From assembly GCF_900110485.1 (NCBI RefSeq), contig NZ_FODY01000002.1, forward strand, positions 62,001-126,000: 64,000 nucleotides of DNA, in the 5' to 3' direction. Of this stretch, positions 8,350 to 16,542 are shown one piece after another. Under the pieces are notes generated by a model. That model saw only the letters and a list, made by a program, of their open reading frames with translations, was not told where the DNA came from and did no database searches. The translations under genes were made by a program, and so were the position numbers. The stretch comes from Propionispora vibrioides (GTDB lineage Bacteria > Bacillota > Negativicutes > Propionisporales > Propionisporaceae). The stretch's first letter is position 1, and every line of letters begins with the position of its first letter.

Positions 8350-9834
8350 TCAATTGGCAAGATTCGTCGAAATAACAGCCAATGCGGTTCCAATAGAACG
8401 CTCATGACCATCGGAGGGTTTATTGACAATTTCCTTTTGGACAATCATTTCACTGGAACCGCCGCCATCCAGGTTCATGGCCTGGATGCTCCCCAGTTCC
8501 TGCATTAAGAGTGCCGTATCCAGTAAAGTGAGCCCTATGCTGTGTTTTTGCCGCCCATCCACGACCATTAGCAGGATATGCCCCTCCTTGGTAATTCCCA
8601 CAGCCGTGCGCGGCGCCCGGCCGACAGCCACGTCGGACCCAAACTCCTCCAGCTTGGTGGTTAAGTAAACACTGTTATTCTTTACAAGTCTCGGTCCCGC
8701 GCCAATGACTGCAACGGCTTTACTCCATTGATCCCCCAGGCTTTGTGTCACCTTCACGGTATCGCCGACCTGCAATTTTCCCAAGGCTTGCTGTGACTTG
8801 CCATGGACAGATAAGACAAAGCCGTCTTGCGGTATCACCGAATTATTGGTATTGATTGCCGTTATTTTATTCCCTTCCACAACATATTCGCTGCCAAACG
8901 GATTGGTATCGGTCGCCGTGTCATAATAAGAATTATACAGAATCAGGGCATCGGCCCCCCGTTCTTCGTTCACACCGGTAATCGCAACTTTTTGACCGTC
9001 CGGCAATTCGACACTTCCCTGATACAGCGCATCGTCGATTATGGCACTGCCATCAGGTAATATACCCAAAGCGGTACGCGTAATATCCATACTGGCAATA
9101 ATGGTGCCCTGCAACTGCATGACCCCCAGTGTTGTCCCGTCCAGGCCAAAGTAAGCGGCATTTACTGCGGCAGCCGCACCCTTTGCCTGTTGCATTAACG
9201 ATGATAATTTCTCCAGACCTACTGTTTTCTGATTGGACAGCAAGGGCTGCAGTTTCCAGCCTGCCTTGGGATCAAGGTCTAAAATATGGGCCGTCAACGG
9301 ACCCTCGGCAGTGCCACGGAGTAAAGCCGTATAGGTTAAACCCGGGGCGATTTCCCGCTTTATTTTATGTTCGTATTTTTTTACAATATCGATAACAATC
9401 CGGTTGGGATTCTTTAAGGTAAATACATTGTAAACAGCCGTCGTTTTTAAATCAATAACTGCTGTAATACCTTCCTTGGTTTCGCTGATCCGCAAACTTT
9501 TAAATACCGGGTCCTGAGCAGGCAGTGCCGGTATAACTCCCTTATTTATCGTCTTGGGCAGCGTAACACTAATATGAGCAGCAGGAGCGTCTTTATTTTG
9601 CGGCGCCTTGTCTTCCAGCAAATTTACCGAGTACTCCGGCAAAGCACTTACGTCAAGCACAATCCGCACCTTTTCCGGCGACTGACTCACCCTGATCTTT
9701 TGCAGTTCGATAGCTGGGACGGCATTGGTTGTCTGGGCCGGAGCTGTCGCAGCAGCGGCAAAGCCTACTGTGATCTGTGTGAAAAGCTGGACTAAAATGA
9801 GCAAAACAAACGGTATCTTGTATACTCTATTCAT
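8350..9834 (-). CDS. AMIN domain plus phosphodiester glycosidase (NAGPA) protein
   Basis: 494 residues with a signal peptide (VGFAAAATA). Residues about 40-150 form an AMIN-like beta domain (SQSPEKVRIVLDVSALPEYSV), which in other proteins binds the cell wall or helps localise the protein. The C-terminal half is an NAGPA domain (VNAAYFGLDGTTLGVMQL, RTAVGITKEGHILLMVVDG, MNLDGGGSSEMIV). NAGPA enzymes cleave glycan phosphodiesters; the natural substrate here is unknown, perhaps an exopolysaccharide or envelope glycan. The ATG at 9834 has GGGAGG 5 nt upstream. Confidence 0.8.
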   Translation of the reverse strand: MNRVYKIPFVLLILVQLFTQITVGFAAAATAPAQTTNAVPAIELQKIRVSQSPEKVRIVLDVSALPEYSVNLLEDKAPQNKDAPAAHISVTLPKTINKGVIPALPAQDPVFKSLRISETKEGITAVIDLKTTAVYNVFTLKNPNRIVIDIVKKYEHKIKREIAPGLTYTALLRGTAEGPLTAHILDLDPKAGWKLQPLLSNQKTVGLEKLSSLMQQAKGAAAAVNAAYFGLDGTTLGVMQLQGTIIASMDITRTALGILPDGSAIIDDALYQGSVELPDGQKVAITGVNEERGADALILYNSYYDTATDTNPFGSEYVVEGNKITAINTNNSVIPQDGFVLSVHGKSQQALGKLQVGDTVKVTQSLGDQWSKAVAVIGAGPRLVKNNSVYLTTKLEEFGSDVAVGRAPRTAVGITKEGHILLMVVDGRQKHSIGLTLLDTALLMQELGSIQAMNLDGGGSSEMIVQKEIVNKPSDGHERSIGTALAVISTNLAN

Positions 9835-9888
9835 AAATTCCTCCCTGTTAAAACCGCGCAAGCTGGATAAGAAGAAAACCAGCCGCCA

Positions 9889-10272
9889 TCAAGGCGTCTG
9901 GCTTTTGTTCTTCGCAGTATTTATGGTTTGGCTTAACTGATGGTACAACATGTCAGCCAAACCAATCCCACCGGCTTGAGCCATATTTTTGGTCAGTTCG
10001 CCGTCCAGCATGGACGTCATGATGGATTCGGCATTGCTTTGTTTAATTAGTCCGTCCTTCGGCACAGTATCCCGCATTTTGCTCATCATAAAGTTCAGAA
10101 ACACGGCCTCCATGTCCCGGCAAGCTTGCTTGAGCTTGGTCTGGTCTTCCGTGTCACTGATATTCTGAGTAGCCTGGTTCAGCTTTTCAGCAAAATCGGT
10201 ATTCCCGTTAGCCTGAAGATACTTGCTTTGATTGACGGTTCTGTCTACACCGCCGATAGCGCCTACGTTCAT
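9889..10272 (-). CDS. flgJ: FlgJ, rod-binding domain only
   Basis: 127 residues, matching only the N-terminal rod-binding part of FlgJ (LKQACRDMEAVFLNFMMSKMR; GGIGLADMLYHQL). There is no muramidase domain, so rod-cap and wall-hydrolysis functions are separated here, as in many non-proteobacteria. The ATG at 10272 has AAAGGTGAG upstream and is preferred to the frame start at 10293. It is the last gene of the flgF-G-A-H-I-J run, 39 nt after flgI. Confidence 0.9.
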   Translation of the reverse strand: MNVGAIGGVDRTVNQSKYLQANGNTDFAEKLNQATQNISDTEDQTKLKQACRDMEAVFLNFMMSKMRDTVPKDGLIKQSNAESIMTSMLDGELTKNMAQAGGIGLADMLYHQLSQTINTAKNKSQTP

Positions 10273-10311
10273 AGCCTCACCTTTATTATTCAAAATTTAG
10301 GAGTACGAAAA

Positions 10312-11433
10312 TCATATGAGTTGCAGATCGGCATGCAGCGCTCCGGCAGCCTTAATGGCTTGCAGGATGGAGATGACATCCCGCGGCGTCGCCCCTACCG
10401 CATTCAGAGCGTTCACCACATCACCCACATTAGCGGTAGACGGTAAAAGGATTGTATTGCCTTTATCCTCTTCCACACTCACATTCGTGTTGGTCGTTGT
10501 CGTGGTAGTTCCCCGGGAAAGCGGCGGCGGCTGCGACACATCGGTACTCTTGCTGATTTTGATGGTTAACCCGCCCTGGGTCACGGCAACCGAATCAATC
10601 GCCACATTAGCTCCCATAACAATGGTTCCCGTCCGTTCATTAATTACAATCTTAGCCGCATTATCGGGAACAATGGATAGTTCTTCCAGGGAAGCGACAA
10701 ACCCGACCAAACCATCACCTTGATACTCAGCCGGTACGGCAATCACAACCGTACCGGGATCGCGGGCCGTCGCAATAGCCCCAAAACGGTAATTAATCGC
10801 ATCACCGATTCTGGTTGCCGTGGTAAAATCCGGTTGAGCCAACGACAAAGTGACTGTTCCATTGTTGCTAAACTGCATGGGAACATCTTTTTCCACAATG
10901 GCGCCATTTGGCATAGTACCCACGGTAGGGAAATTCTTCTGCTGGCTGTTGCCACCGCTGCCAAAGACAAAGCCGCCGGTCGAGACAGGCCCCTGTCCGA
11001 CCGCATAGACCTGACCGTTTGCGGCACGGAGCGGCGTTTGCAGCAAGGTCCCGCCTTGCAGGCTCTTTGAATCACCCATGGAAGAAACAGTAATGTCAAT
11101 CGTATCACCCGGTTTGGCAAAAGGCGGCAACTGAGCGGTCACCATGACTGCCGCCACATTTTTTGATTGCATTTGGGAGGAAGGCACTGTAACCCCAAAA
11201 GTCCGCAGCATACTGGCGATGGACTGCATAGTTTCAATACTCTTGGTGGAGGAATCGCCGGTACCGGCCAACCCCACCACCAGACCGTAGCCTAGCAGTT
11301 GATTCGCCCGCACGCCCTGCACTTTGGCGACATCTTTAATCCGGGCGACAGCCCCCATCGTTTCCGCCATAACCGGTAAAGCACCGGTGGACACAAGCAG
11401 GGCAGCCATAAGAGCACATAACAATTTACGCAT
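10312..11433 (-). CDS. flgI: Flagellar P-ring protein FlgI
   Basis: 373 residues, full length. A Sec signal peptide (cleavage near VMAETM) is followed by RIKDVAKVQGVRANQLLGYGLVVGLAGTGD, the family's N-terminal hallmark, and NERTGTIVMGANV in the C-terminal half. FlgI forms the periplasmic ring around the distal rod. Such a ring with FlgH is expected only in cells with an outer membrane, so this gene supports a diderm envelope. SD AAAGGA lies 7 nt before the ATG. Confidence 0.97.
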   Translation of the reverse strand: MRKLLCALMAALLVSTGALPVMAETMGAVARIKDVAKVQGVRANQLLGYGLVVGLAGTGDSSTKSIETMQSIASMLRTFGVTVPSSQMQSKNVAAVMVTAQLPPFAKPGDTIDITVSSMGDSKSLQGGTLLQTPLRAANGQVYAVGQGPVSTGGFVFGSGGNSQQKNFPTVGTMPNGAIVEKDVPMQFSNNGTVTLSLAQPDFTTATRIGDAINYRFGAIATARDPGTVVIAVPAEYQGDGLVGFVASLEELSIVPDNAAKIVINERTGTIVMGANVAIDSVAVTQGGLTIKISKSTDVSQPPPLSRGTTTTTTNTNVSVEEDKGNTILLPSTANVGDVVNALNAVGATPRDVISILQAIKAAGALHADLQLI

Positions 11434-11484
11434 ACATTAATCCTTTCCGGCGCAGCAAAACAACTTCATGCATTTGCCGCAGGG

Positions 11485-12087
11485 TTAGAATAAGATATTG
11501 AAAAGCTGAGTAATAATCCCCTGGCGTTGCTTTCCGGCAATAGGGCCTTTGCCATCGACATATAGCTGAGCATTGGCAACCAGATTGGAGGAAACGGTAT
11601 TATCAGCGGCAATGTCATCAGGACGAACAATGCCGGAAATGGTAATACTCTGTTCTTCACCGTTCTGCTTGATTTTTTGCGTGCCGGAAATAACCAGATT
11701 CCCATTAGGCTGGACTTCAACCACCTGTACCGTAATTTTTCCCGTCACTTTATTTGTATTGGTAATGGAGCCTTTAGCCTGGAATGAGTCGGAATTTCCC
11801 GCACTGGCATCGTTCAAAAAGGTAAACAGCCCTACGCCGGCACTCATACTAGTACTGCTGGTCTTGGAGTTGCTGGCGTTACCGCTGCGGCTGGCACTGG
11901 AGTTTTCGTTGATTACAATGGTCAGAATATCGCCGACAGCCGCCGCCTTACGGTCACTATAAAGAGATGACGCCTGTCTGCCCTCTGCCCATAAGGATTC
12001 GGCATGCACGGGCGTTTGAATCGGTAAAGCGGGAAAAAAGAAACCGACTATAAGTATCATTATGATTTGCATCCGGTTTATTTTCAT
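11485..12087 (-). CDS. flgH: Flagellar L-ring protein FlgH, no lipobox
   Basis: 200 residues. The core AVGDILTIVINENSSASRSG and the C-terminal QGIITQLFNILF identify FlgH, which builds the ring in the outer membrane. Proteobacterial FlgH is a lipoprotein, but here the export signal ends PVHAESLW and the protein has no Cys near the cleavage site, so it should be cut by signal peptidase I and not lipidated. It lies between flgA and flgI. Confidence 0.94.
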   Translation of the reverse strand: MKINRMQIIMILIVGFFFPALPIQTPVHAESLWAEGRQASSLYSDRKAAAVGDILTIVINENSSASRSGNASNSKTSSTSMSAGVGLFTFLNDASAGNSDSFQAKGSITNTNKVTGKITVQVVEVQPNGNLVISGTQKIKQNGEEQSITISGIVRPDDIAADNTVSSNLVANAQLYVDGKGPIAGKQRQGIITQLFNILF

Positions 12088-12122
12088 CAGCAGGTCACCT
12101 CACTTTTATTCATGCATTGACA

Positions 12123-12950
12123 TCACCGGTATAAAGAAATCAACACCGAGGTCCCATCCAGCACCTGCGCCGTAACGACCTTCTTGGAATTGACATTGCG
12201 TACCCGGATGACGTCTCCTACACTGCCGCTCTGCATAGCTTCCCCGGCGGCCGTCACTTCCATGTCACCCATTCTTACCAAAATGGATACCGTAGCGCCC
12301 CGTTTTATCACATCAGGTTTGGTCAGCATGTATTTGTTAAGCGGTGTTCCCGGTGAAATTGTCCGGCGTGCCTGCATCCCGGCCACGTCATCCAGACTTG
12401 TTATGTAACCCTGCGACAGACGTCCGATATCCATGCGTTCGTATTTGATGCTGTCCGGTACGATGAGTTCATTAGCGGCCAGACTTCTCGTCGCTACCAC
12501 CACGTCCTGAAACAGGCGGACATCCAGGCTCAGGCTGACCTTGGTATAAGCCTGGCCATCCAGCGTAACCACCGCGTACACTACAGTCGGAAAATTAAAA
12601 CGGACACCGTAGGGTAATTCAATGCGATAATCAGCCGCCCCCGGCGGCAGTTCAATATCGGTAGGCAGATTAAGCGGCGTAATCGTCAGCCGGGTATCTC
12701 CCGCCGGAATTCCCGCCCGCTGCCGGACAAGTTGCAAAGCCGACTGCAGCAGATCATTGGCACGAATCACCTGTCGCTCGCCTGCATCATACCCCGTTAC
12801 ATCCCGATAGGCTGCCGGCCTGATGTAAGAGACAGTCTGGCCCAGTCCCGGCAGTACTGCAACCGGCACAATTTGATCGGTACCGGCGGCAAAACCGTAC
12901 TGTACGCCAACAGCCAACAACAACAATAAGCACCCAAGCTTTTGCAACAT
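12123..12950 (-). CDS. flgA: Flagellar P-ring assembly chaperone FlgA
   Basis: 275 residues with a signal peptide. The C-terminal SAF domain is clear (ATRSLAANELIVPDSIKYERMD; MQARRTISPGTPLNKYML; GDVIRVRNVNSKKVVTAQV). FlgA is a periplasmic chaperone for P-ring assembly. ATG at 12950 has AGGTGA 6 nt upstream; a GTG at 12959 is the alternative. The start almost abuts the flgG stop at 12960, suggesting coupling. Confidence 0.93.
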   Translation of the reverse strand: MLQKLGCLLLLLAVGVQYGFAAGTDQIVPVAVLPGLGQTVSYIRPAAYRDVTGYDAGERQVIRANDLLQSALQLVRQRAGIPAGDTRLTITPLNLPTDIELPPGAADYRIELPYGVRFNFPTVVYAVVTLDGQAYTKVSLSLDVRLFQDVVVATRSLAANELIVPDSIKYERMDIGRLSQGYITSLDDVAGMQARRTISPGTPLNKYMLTKPDVIKRGATVSILVRMGDMEVTAAGEAMQSGSVGDVIRVRNVNSKKVVTAQVLDGTSVLISLYR

Positions 12951-12959
12951 AGCTTTCAC

Positions 12960-13748
12960 CTAGCGTTTCAGATTGGCTGCCGTCTGTAGCATTTCATCCG
13001 AAGTGGTCACAGCCTTGGAGTTCATTTCATAGGCCCGCTGCGCCACAATCATGTTAACCATTTCTTCCACGACCTGAACATTGGACATTTCAAGATACTT
13101 TTGAATCAGCGTACCCGAGCCTTCTTCCCCCGGTATGGTAACTACCGGATTGCCAGAGGCATCCGTTTCCTTCAGCAGATTACCGCCAAGGCTTTCCAGA
13201 CCGGCCGGATTGATAAAGCGGGCAATTTGAAGCTGTCCAAGTTCCTGTGGGGCCGTTTCGCCAGGTACGGTAACAGTTACAGTACCGTCGGTGGCAATCG
13301 TAATGTCGGTAGCATTTTCCGGAATGGTAATCTGCGGTTCTACCAGATATCCTTCCGAAGTAGTCAGCCGGCCCTGACTATCTTTTTTAAACGAACCGTC
13401 ACGGGTGTAAGACAACGTGCCATCCGGCATGTTGACCTGAAAAAAGCCGTCCCCCTGAATGGCTACATCCAGAGAATTCCCGGTAGATTCCAGGTTGCCC
13501 ATGGTATACATCTTCTGAATGGCAGCCTCCCGGACGCCTAATCCAATCTGCAACCCGGTCGGCAACTGCGTATCAGCCCCTGAACTGGCACCTGCCTGAC
13601 GGACTGTCTGATACATCAGGTCTTGAAAATCAATACGACTCTTTTTAAAACCGGATGTATTTACGTTAGCCAAATTATTTGACAGATTATCAATATTTGC
13701 CTGTTGGGCGATCATCCCCGAACTGGCAGTCCAAAGTGCACGCATCAT
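12960..13748 (-). CDS. flgG: Flagellar distal rod protein FlgG
   Basis: 262 residues, typical of FlgG. The N-terminal rod signature SSGMIAQQANIDNLSNNLAN and the C-terminal VEEMVNMIVAQRAYEMNSKA helix are both present. It corresponds in position to flhP of B. subtilis (after mbl). Distal rod subunit passing through the P and L rings. SD GGAGG lies upstream of the ATG pair. Confidence 0.96.
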   Translation of the reverse strand: MMRALWTASSGMIAQQANIDNLSNNLANVNTSGFKKSRIDFQDLMYQTVRQAGASSGADTQLPTGLQIGLGVREAAIQKMYTMGNLESTGNSLDVAIQGDGFFQVNMPDGTLSYTRDGSFKKDSQGRLTTSEGYLVEPQITIPENATDITIATDGTVTVTVPGETAPQELGQLQIARFINPAGLESLGGNLLKETDASGNPVVTIPGEEGSGTLIQKYLEMSNVQVVEEMVNMIVAQRAYEMNSKAVTTSDEMLQTAANLKR

Positions 13749-13835
13749 GGCGGTACAAGCCTCCTAATTTTTATTTCTATAGCATCGGCCATCCATGGCA
13801 ATCTCGAAACCAATCATTCAGCTATCGCTACAAAA

Positions 13836-13917
13836 GAAACGCCGATTAATGAGCCTGCCGGCCAGGCGGCAAAGGATCCGTCAGGACGCGCAGTGCGAAT
13901 TAATCAGTGGTTTCCTA
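13836..13917 (-). repeat. Palindromic element, copy L (internally deleted)
   Basis: Read on the minus strand, this begins like the left end of copy A at 18441 (ACCACTGATT, then CGCGTCC, then GCCGCCTGGC) and then jumps to that element's right end (CGGCAGGCTCATTA). The middle is missing. Its first bases include the flgF stop codon, so the element directly abuts the coding region in the flgF-flgG gap. Confidence 0.6.
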
Positions 13918-14658
13918 GACTTTAGCGACTTCATTGACTGCTTTATCCAGCAGTTCATCCTGTGCCTGTACTGCCTTCGCATTTGTTTCATAGGCCCGGT
14001 ACCCGGCAATCATATTAACCATTTCGGAAACCGCATTAACATTGGACTGCTCTACCACACCCTGGCGGGCAATCCCCTCCATGGGGCTTGTTTGAGCGCC
14101 CGCCGCCGCAACATACAGAGAAGAGCCTTCCTTGGTCAGTTGTTTTTCATCGGCAAAGTTAACCAGTTGCAGCGAACCTGTCACCATACCATCCACACTT
14201 ACCTGCCCGTCACCGGAAACTGCTACTTTATCACCGTTTACGCGCAGCGGACCGTTTTGCCCCAGGACCCGGTATCCATCCTGCGTCACCAATTCACCAA
14301 GCGCATTGCGGGTAAATGAGCCGTTACGGGTATACCGGACGCCGTTTGGCGTATCAACAGTAAAATAGCCCTGTCCGTCAATGGCCAGGTCAAAGGTATT
14401 TCCTGTCTGCACCATTGGTCCGGCTGAGTGAATCGGGGCAATTTCATCAATGACCGAACCTACGCCCATATTGCCAATCACCGGTGCATCGGTCCCGTCG
14501 TTGATGCGCTGAATATACATGCTCCTGAAGTCCTTGCTTATCGCCACATCCTTCTTATAGCCTGCTGTATTCACATTGGCTAAATTATTGGCTATGGTAT
14601 CGGTACGCAACGATTCGGCTACCATTCCGGAAGCAGCCGTATAAATTCCCCGAATCAT
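13915..14658 (-). CDS. flgF: Flagellar rod/hook-basal protein FlgF
   Basis: 247 residues. The N-terminal AASGMVAESLRTDTIANNLA and C-terminal VSEMVNMIAGYRAYETNAKA helices are the paired rod motifs; the length and position before flgG fit FlgF (B. subtilis flhO position, after mbl). Proximal rod subunit. SD TAGGAGAG lies before the ATG. The stop codon is part of repeat copy L. The 70-nt gap to mbl holds no clear terminator. Confidence 0.92.
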   Translation of the reverse strand: MIRGIYTAASGMVAESLRTDTIANNLANVNTAGYKKDVAISKDFRSMYIQRINDGTDAPVIGNMGVGSVIDEIAPIHSAGPMVQTGNTFDLAIDGQGYFTVDTPNGVRYTRNGSFTRNALGELVTQDGYRVLGQNGPLRVNGDKVAVSGDGQVSVDGMVTGSLQLVNFADEKQLTKEGSSLYVAAAGAQTSPMEGIARQGVVEQSNVNAVSEMVNMIAGYRAYETNAKAVQAQDELLDKAVNEVAKV

Positions 14659-14728
14659 ACTACCATCTCTCCTATATTAAAAATCAGTGGTTTTGAGACA
14701 TATTTCCACATATGTATATATTCGACGT

Positions 14729-15754
14729 TTAAGCAATACTTCCTTTTTTTAGTGTGGTCAGGCTGTCTTCGATCGACTCCAGCGACTCCAGCGCTTTACC
14801 CGTCCCTAAAGCGACGCAGGAAAGCGGATCTTCGGCCAAATAGGTCGGAATGCCGGTCTCCTGAATAATAAGCCTGTCCAATCCGTTAAGCAACGAACCG
14901 CCGCCAGTCATGACAATGCCCCGGTCCATAATATCCGACGACAATTCGGGCGGCGTACTTTCCAGTACCGACTTAACCGTCTGAACAATCAGCGATACCG
15001 GCTCAGAAAGGGCCTCTCTCGTTTCGGTCGAACTGATGCGTACTGTCTTTGGCAGGCCGGAGACCAAATCCCGGCCGCGTACCTCAATCACTTCATCCCG
15101 GCCATGGGGAAAGGCAGTCCCAATTTTCACTTTTATTTCTTCCGCCGTGCGCTCGCCGATCATAATGTTGTATTCCTTCTTCACATAGCGGACCAGCGCC
15201 TCGTCGAATTTATCACCGCCGATTCTGAGCGACTCGCTCAGCACGATGCCGCCAAGACTAAGTACAGCCACATCGGTAGTCCCGCCGCCAATATCAACAA
15301 CCATGGCGCCGCAGGGCTCGGAAATATCCACGCCGGCACCCAAGGCGGCGGCCATCGGTTCTTCAATTAAATACGGTTTTCTGGCACCGGCCTGCATGGT
15401 GGCTTCCAAAACCGCTCTTTTTTCCACCGTGGTCACTCCGGAAGGAATACAAACCATAATCCGTGGTTTGAACAGAAAGCTTTTACCGGCCACTTTCTGA
15501 ATAAAATGACGTAGCATGCTTTCGGTTGTGTCATAATCGGCAATAACGCCTTCCCGGAGCGGACGAATGGCAATAATATTGCCGGGAGTCCTGCCCAGCA
15601 TCCGTCTTGCCTCTTCCCCAATGGCCAAAATCTTATTTGTATCTCTGTCGATTGCAACTACAGAAGGTTCCCGCAGTACAATTCCCTTTCCTTTTATGTA
15701 CACCAATACATTCGCTGTACCTAAATCCACGCCAATATCCATCGAGCCAAACAT
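14729..15754 (-). CDS. mbl: Rod-shape protein of the MreB family (Mbl)
   Basis: 341 residues. Actin-fold motifs are intact: phosphate 1 DIGVDLGTANVLVY, phosphate 2 VVDIGGGTTDVAV, adenosine motif VMTGGGSLLNGLD. It builds membrane-bound filaments that guide side-wall synthesis. The position directly after spoIIID matches mbl of B. subtilis; sequence alone cannot separate Mbl from MreB. ATG at 15754 has GGGGA 6 nt upstream; the preceding TTG is less likely. Confidence 0.93.
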   Translation of the reverse strand: MFGSMDIGVDLGTANVLVYIKGKGIVLREPSVVAIDRDTNKILAIGEEARRMLGRTPGNIIAIRPLREGVIADYDTTESMLRHFIQKVAGKSFLFKPRIMVCIPSGVTTVEKRAVLEATMQAGARKPYLIEEPMAAALGAGVDISEPCGAMVVDIGGGTTDVAVLSLGGIVLSESLRIGGDKFDEALVRYVKKEYNIMIGERTAEEIKVKIGTAFPHGRDEVIEVRGRDLVSGLPKTVRISSTETREALSEPVSLIVQTVKSVLESTPPELSSDIMDRGIVMTGGGSLLNGLDRLIIQETGIPTYLAEDPLSCVALGTGKALESLESIEDSLTTLKKGSIA

Positions 15755-15918
15755 CAAAAATCCCCTTTCAACACTGCCAGTTAAGCTTGTCTCCCATCAT
15801 TCCGAAAAAAATAATCCACCGGCAAAGCAGAAAAAACAAACCGCCGTCTGATTATTTATTCGCAAACGAATAGAATCACATATAGGATTTTAGCTTCTAC
15901 AATTTCTAAAAAAATCCT

Positions 15919-16185
15919 CTATTTTTCTTCACATTCTTTTGTTTCCTGATATTTTTTTCTAGTCGCCTCACCACCGCGAATATGACGCTCGGCTTTGTTG
16001 ATTTCCAGCACATGCCTGACCTTATGAGACAGCCGTTTATTAATGATTGGCAGACGTTCAATCATATCTTTATGCACCGTGCTTTTGCTGACGCCAAATA
16101 CAGCGGCTGCCTGACGCACCGTGTGCTTACTCTCGAGTATATGATTACAGATGTCCAGTACTCTTTTGCGAATATAATCTTTCAT
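15919..16185 (-). CDS. spoIIID: Sporulation transcriptional regulator SpoIIID
   Basis: 88 residues, the usual length. The helix-turn-helix AAAVFGVSKSTVHKDMIERL and the basic C-terminal tail (RHIRGGEATRKKYQ) match SpoIIID, the mother-cell DNA-binding protein that tunes the sigma-E regulon. SD GAGGGGG lies 9 nt upstream. A sigma-E-like promoter and a strong hairpin lie just upstream. Confidence 0.97.
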   Translation of the reverse strand: MKDYIRKRVLDICNHILESKHTVRQAAAVFGVSKSTVHKDMIERLPIINKRLSHKVRHVLEINKAERHIRGGEATRKKYQETKECEEK

Positions 16186-16221
16186 CTTGTTTGGTTCCCC
16201 CTCACCAGTTGTTTGCTACCA

Positions 16222-16249
16222 TGTATATGCGGACAAAAATAAATCATGC
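16222..16249 (-). promoter_or_regulatory. Candidate sigma-E promoter of spoIIID
   Basis: On the minus strand GCATGAT (16249-16243) and CATATACA (16229-16222) are separated by 13 nt, close to the sigma-E pattern. The -10 lies about 37 nt upstream of the ATG. spoIIID is sigma-E dependent in B. subtilis. Confidence 0.45.
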
Positions 16250-16275
16250 GCGAAAATCTTTTCGCCCATGATTTT
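16241..16275 (-). terminator. Near-perfect hairpin at the spoIIID promoter
   Basis: Two 16-nt arms with one mismatch and a 2-nt loop, followed on the minus strand by TTTATTTTTG. It looks like an intrinsic terminator but overlaps the -35 region of spoIIID. It could block read-through from spoIIQ. Confidence 0.55.
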
Positions 16276-16339
16276 AAACTGGTACCTTATCGATGCTAAA
16301 ACTATAGCAAGGGTTTCTTCGCAATGCGCGGCGGCGGAA

Positions 16340-16364
16340 CCGCACAGATCGGCAATCTGTGCGG
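16340..16364. other. Perfect 10-bp hairpin
   Basis: CCGCACAGAT and ATCTGTGCGG are separated by CGGCA. There is no U-tract on either side. Role unknown. Confidence 0.5.
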
Positions 16365-16386
16365 GTATGACACCAAAAGGGGGCAT

Positions 16387-16418
16387 AAAAAAAACTGCTA
16401 AACCAGCAGTCTTTTTTT
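16387..16418. terminator. Terminator after spoIIQ
   Basis: The 6-bp GC-containing stem ACTGCT/AGCAGT is extended by pairing of an A-tract with a T-tract, giving U-runs in both directions. It is the likely end of the spoIID-spoIIQ transcript. Confidence 0.85.
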
Positions 16419-16542
16419 AGCAGATGAAGTGCCAATGAGTATTGACTATCATAGTTGCCCTTCTTTTACAAAAATCTCCTTCTTTTTCGACAGTCTGAGA
16501 CCGTGGAGAAGCATCAAAATCAGCGGTATTGTTACATCGTTT

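Larger units (their letters stand above)
16186..16542. other. 357-nt intergenic stretch with three hairpins
   Basis: Between spoIIQ and spoIIID. It holds the spoIIID promoter candidate, an upstream near-perfect hairpin, a second perfect hairpin and the spoIIQ terminator, each listed separately. About 110 nt next to the spoIIQ stop hold nothing recognised. Confidence 0.6.

Noticed and set aside
14680..14705. AAAACCACTGATTTTT upstream of flgF, like the end of repeat copy A
   Set aside because: Only about 13 bases match and the sequence then diverges; chance similarity is possible, so it was not counted as a copy.
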